This document shows positions 5,372 to 7,663 of a stretch of DNA of 7,663 nt, piece after piece. The stretch is from Hyphomicrobiales bacterium (GTDB lineage: Bacteria; Pseudomonadota; Alphaproteobacteria; Rhizobiales; Xanthobacteraceae). How positions within the stretch are numbered: position 1 is the first letter of the stretch; the number at the start of each line of letters is the position of its first letter. The notes beneath the pieces were generated by a model. It searched no databases. It was not told the DNA's origin and saw nothing but the letters and a program-made list of their open reading frames with translations. Both the position numbers and the translations under genes were made by a program. The stretch lies in contig JAHFPO010000075.1 of NCBI GenBank assembly GCA_023266695.1, forward strand, positions 2,989 to 10,651. Direction: 5' to 3'.

Positions 5372-6160
5372 ATGTGTCGTTGGATCGCCTATAGCGGAGA
5401 AACCATCGCGCTGGAGCGGTATGTCACCGCCCCCATCCACTCGCTGATCGCCCAGAGCATCGGCGCGCTCGAATCCTCGGAAAGCACCAACGGCGACGGT
5501 TTCGGCCTCGGCTGGTTCGGCGAGCACGAGGAACCCGGTCTCTATCGGGAGGTCCGCCCGGCCTGGTCGGACGAGAACCTGCGCCATCTCTGCCGCCATA
5601 TCACTTCGCATCTGTTCTTCGCGCATGTACGGTCCTCCACCGGCACCGCGACCACGCGGCCGAACTGCCATCCGTTCGCGCACGGCCGCTGGCTGTTCAT
5701 GCACAACGGCCAGATCGGCGACTGGTCAGCGATCCGCCGCAAGGTAGAGGCGCTCATTCCCGACGATTACTACGGCTCGCGCTGCGGCACGACCGATTCG
5801 GAGGCGGTCTTTCTCGCCATCCTCGGCGCCGGAGGCGAGCGCGACCCGATCGGCGCCACCGCTCGCACGATCGCCACCATCTCGGATATCGTGCGCGCGA
5901 GCGGCGCGCATGAGCCGGTGCGTTTCACCGCCGCCCTATCCAACGGCCGCGACCTCTTTGCCTTCCGCTATGCCTCCAACGACACCGCGAACTCGCTCTA
6001 CTATCGCGACGCCGGCGACCATGTGGTCGTCGCCTCCGAGCCGCTCGACCAGGACCGCTCCTACTGGAAGCCGGTGCCGGCCGGTCACATGCTGGTTGCC
6101 AAGCAAGGCAAGGTTCTGCTGCAGTCATTCTCCCTCGACTCGCGCCTCGCCGCGGAGTGA
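5372..6160 (+). CDS. class II glutamine amidotransferase, YafJ/EgtC-like
   Basis: The 262-residue protein is a single N-terminal-nucleophile glutaminase domain. The ATG at 5372 is required because it places the catalytic cysteine at position 2 (MCRWIAYSG), exposed when methionine is removed. A TTG at 5360 would bury it. Further family motifs are NGDGFGLGWF (40-49), AHVRSST with Arg87 (84-90), HPFAHGRWLFMHNGQIGDW with the Asn112-Gly113 oxyanion pair (100-118), and TTDSEAVF (140-147). This matches the stand-alone GATase_4 group (YafJ, EgtC and relatives), which hydrolyse glutamine or cleave a gamma-glutamyl amide. The partner or true substrate is unknown here. No ergothioneine genes adjoin it, so an EgtC assignment is not supported. 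There is no signal peptide. The last eleven residues (from Gln251) fall in the repeat-like element that covers the stop, so the C-terminal tail may vary among relatives. Confidence 0.88.
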   Translation: MCRWIAYSGETIALERYVTAPIHSLIAQSIGALESSESTNGDGFGLGWFGEHEEPGLYREVRPAWSDENLRHLCRHITSHLFFAHVRSSTGTATTRPNCHPFAHGRWLFMHNGQIGDWSAIRRKVEALIPDDYYGSRCGTTDSEAVFLAILGAGGERDPIGATARTIATISDIVRASGAHEPVRFTAALSNGRDLFAFRYASNDTANSLYYRDAGDHVVVASEPLDQDRSYWKPVPAGHMLVAKQGKVLLQSFSLDSRLAAE

Positions 6161-6193
6161 AGGACCGCTCTGCGCTCGCACCTCAGGATGACG
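6124..6193. repeat. dispersed alphaproteobacterial palindromic repeat, probable
   Basis: GTCATTCT (6124-6131) pairs with AGGATGAC (6185-6192), counting one G-T pair, to bracket about 70 bases. The right half contains CGCACCTCAGGATGACG (6177-6193), which resembles the dispersed intergenic palindromes common in Rhizobiales genomes (read on the other strand as CGTCATCCTGAGGTGCG). The left half lies inside the amidotransferase reading frame. Recognition is from the motif alone, and the inner pairing is imperfect. Confidence 0.5.
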
Positions 6194-6247
6194 TGAGATG
6201 GGAAGCGGCGCTTGTCGCTCCTGAAGGCGGATGCTACTCCCCGCCCC

Positions 6248-7663
6248 ATGACGGCGGGTTTCATCGACAACATCCGCAACTTCGCGATCATCGCGCATAT
6301 CGACCACGGCAAGTCGACGCTCGCCGACCGCTTGATCCAGCTCACCGGCGGCCTGCCCGAGCGCGAGATGGTCGAGCAGGTGCTCGATTCCATGGAGATC
6401 GAGCGCGAGCGCGGCATCACCATCAAGGCGCAGACCGTGCGGCTCGCCTACCGCGCGCGCGACGGCAAGGACTATGTGCTGAACCTCATCGACACCCCCG
6501 GCCATGTCGACTTCGCCTATGAGGTGAACCGGTCGCTTGCCGCCTGCGAGGGATCGCTCCTGGTGGTCGACGCGTCCCAGGGCGTCGAGGCGCAGACCCT
6601 CGCCAATGTCTATCAGGCGCTCGACAACCATCACGAGGTGGTGCCGATCCTCAACAAGGTGGATCTTCCGGCCGCCGAGCCCGACAAGGTCAAGCAGCAG
6701 ATCGAGGACGTGATCGGGCTCGATGCTTCGAACGCGATCGAGATCTCGGCCAAGACCGGCGAGAACGTGCCGGAGGTGCTGGAGGCGATCGTCACCCGCC
6801 TCCCCGCCCCCAAGGGCGATGCGGACGCGCCGCTCAAGGCGTTGCTGGTCGACAGCTGGTATGATTCCTATCTCGGCGTGGTGGTGCTGCTCCGCGTCGT
6901 CGACGGCAGCTTGCGCAAGGGCCAGCGCATCCGGCTGATGCGGACGGGCGCTTCCCACGAGGTCGACCGCGTCGGCGTGTTCACGCCCAAGCGCTTGGAG
7001 GTCGAAAGCCTCGGCCCCGGCGAGATCGGCTTTCTCACCGGCTCAATCAAAGAGGTGGCCGATACCCGCGTCGGCGACACCATCACCGACGACAAGAAGC
7101 CCGCCGCCGCGGCGCTGCCGGGCTTCCGCCCGGCGGTGCCGGTGGTGTTCTGCGGGCTCTTTCCGGTCGATGCCGCCGAGTTCGAGAATTTGCGCGCGGC
7201 GATGGCGAAGCTGCGGCTGAACGACGCGAGCTTCACGTTCGAGCCGGAGACCTCGGCCGCGCTCGGCTTCGGCTTCCGCTGCGGCTTCCTCGGCCTCCTG
7301 CACCTCGAGATCATCGAGGAGCGGCTCGCGCGCGAGTTCAATCTCGAGCTGATCGCGACGGCGCCTTCGGTGATCTACCAGATCGATCTCAGCGGCGGCG
7401 AGACGATCGATATCCACAATCCGGTCGATATGCCGGAGGTGATGAAGATCAAGGAGATCCGCGAGCCCTGGATCCGGGCGACCATCCTCACCCCTGACGA
7501 GTATCTGGGCTCGGTGTTGAAGCTCTGCCAGGACCGGCGCGGTGCGCAGGTCGAGCTCACCTACGTCGGCGCGCGCGCGATGGTGACCTACGATCTGCCG
7601 CTCAACGAGGTGGTGTTCGATTTCTACGACCGCCTGAAGTCGGTGTCGCGCGGCTATGCCTCG
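6248..7663 (+). CDS. lepA: elongation factor 4 (LepA), 3' end cut by window
   Basis: LepA is a ribosome-bound translational GTPase that acts on stalled or initiating ribosomes. The window holds 472 codons of about 600, with no stop before the edge. The GTPase motifs are complete: G1 AHIDHGKST (16-24), G2 RGITIKAQT (55-63) with Thr58, G3 DTPGH (82-86), G4 NKVD (136-139) and G5 SAKTG (167-171). Domain II and the EF-G-like domain III follow, with GFGFRCGFLGLLHLEI around 339-354 being typical. The missing part would be the end of the EF-G-like domain V and the LepA-specific C-terminal domain. The ATG at 6248 matches the family start (FIDNIRNFAIIAHIDHGKS), but it has no Shine-Dalgarno at normal spacing. 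AAGGCGG at 6224-6230 is 17 bases away. Codon use matches the neighbours. There is no lepB (signal peptidase) visible. Confidence 0.96.
   Translation, partial: MTAGFIDNIRNFAIIAHIDHGKSTLADRLIQLTGGLPEREMVEQVLDSMEIERERGITIKAQTVRLAYRARDGKDYVLNLIDTPGHVDFAYEVNRSLAACEGSLLVVDASQGVEAQTLANVYQALDNHHEVVPILNKVDLPAAEPDKVKQQIEDVIGLDASNAIEISAKTGENVPEVLEAIVTRLPAPKGDADAPLKALLVDSWYDSYLGVVVLLRVVDGSLRKGQRIRLMRTGASHEVDRVGVFTPKRLEVESLGPGEIGFLTGSIKEVADTRVGDTITDDKKPAAAALPGFRPAVPVVFCGLFPVDAAEFENLRAAMAKLRLNDASFTFEPETSAALGFGFRCGFLGLLHLEIIEERLAREFNLELIATAPSVIYQIDLSGGETIDIHNPVDMPEVMKIKEIREPWIRATILTPDEYLGSVLKLCQDRRGAQVELTYVGARAMVTYDLPLNEVVFDFYDRLKSVSRGYAS

Noticed and set aside
6125..6958. 277-codon open frame on the minus strand opposite the start of lepA
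   Set aside because: It is antisense to the conserved LepA GTPase domain. Its C-terminal end is only a translation of the palindromic repeat.
1..7663. CRISPR array, tRNA, rRNA, insertion sequence or prophage genes
   Set aside because: No regularly spaced repeats, no tRNA cloverleaf, and no transposase or integrase motifs are visible. Base composition is even apart from the ahcY control region.

Overview
This 7.66 kb window is GC-rich, densely packed chromosomal DNA. It most resembles a member of the Alphaproteobacteria, probably of the order Rhizobiales (Hyphomicrobiales). The evidence is the gene order and gene forms: a ChvG-type sensor kinase, a short HPr kinase, a stand-alone mannose-type EIIA and an HPr, followed by S-adenosylhomocysteine hydrolase (ahcY). 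All confident genes are on the + strand. The species cannot be named from the sequence.

Positions 1-2879 hold the kinase gene chvG, hprK three bases after it, and the EIIA gene manX behind a 99-base gap with strong predicted structure. ptsH (HPr) overlaps manX by four bases and ends at 3214. These four genes look like one signalling unit. ChvG with its partner ChvI (expected just upstream, not visible here) senses acid or envelope stress. HprK phosphorylates HPr on a regulatory serine (S69), while HPr and EIIA form the end of a phosphorelay with no sugar permease. The known biology of this cluster in Sinorhizobium, Agrobacterium and Brucella is control of carbon metabolism and virulence or symbiosis rather than sugar uptake.

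Positions 3215-3862 carry a small unrecognised or DUF3467-like protein with a good ribosome binding site, followed by an AT-rich control region. That region has a perfect 7-bp inverted repeat, a -10-like box and a GATAT/ATATC palindrome that is a plausible operator for ahcY. ahcY (3863-5263) is a complete, normal 466-residue enzyme of the S-adenosylmethionine cycle.

Positions 5264-6247 hold a hairpin after ahcY, a pair of ATCTAG repeats, a class II glutamine amidotransferase with the mandatory N-terminal cysteine, and what looks like a dispersed alphaproteobacterial palindromic repeat that encodes the last residues of that protein. From 6248 to the window end runs lepA (elongation factor 4). 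It is cut by the window edge after 472 codons.

I found no mobile element, phage gene, CRISPR array, tRNA or rRNA, and no clearly new multi-gene system. The most useful leads are non-coding: the structured manX leader, the ahcY operator region and the repeat at the amidotransferase stop. There is also an unusual N-terminal extension on HPr.
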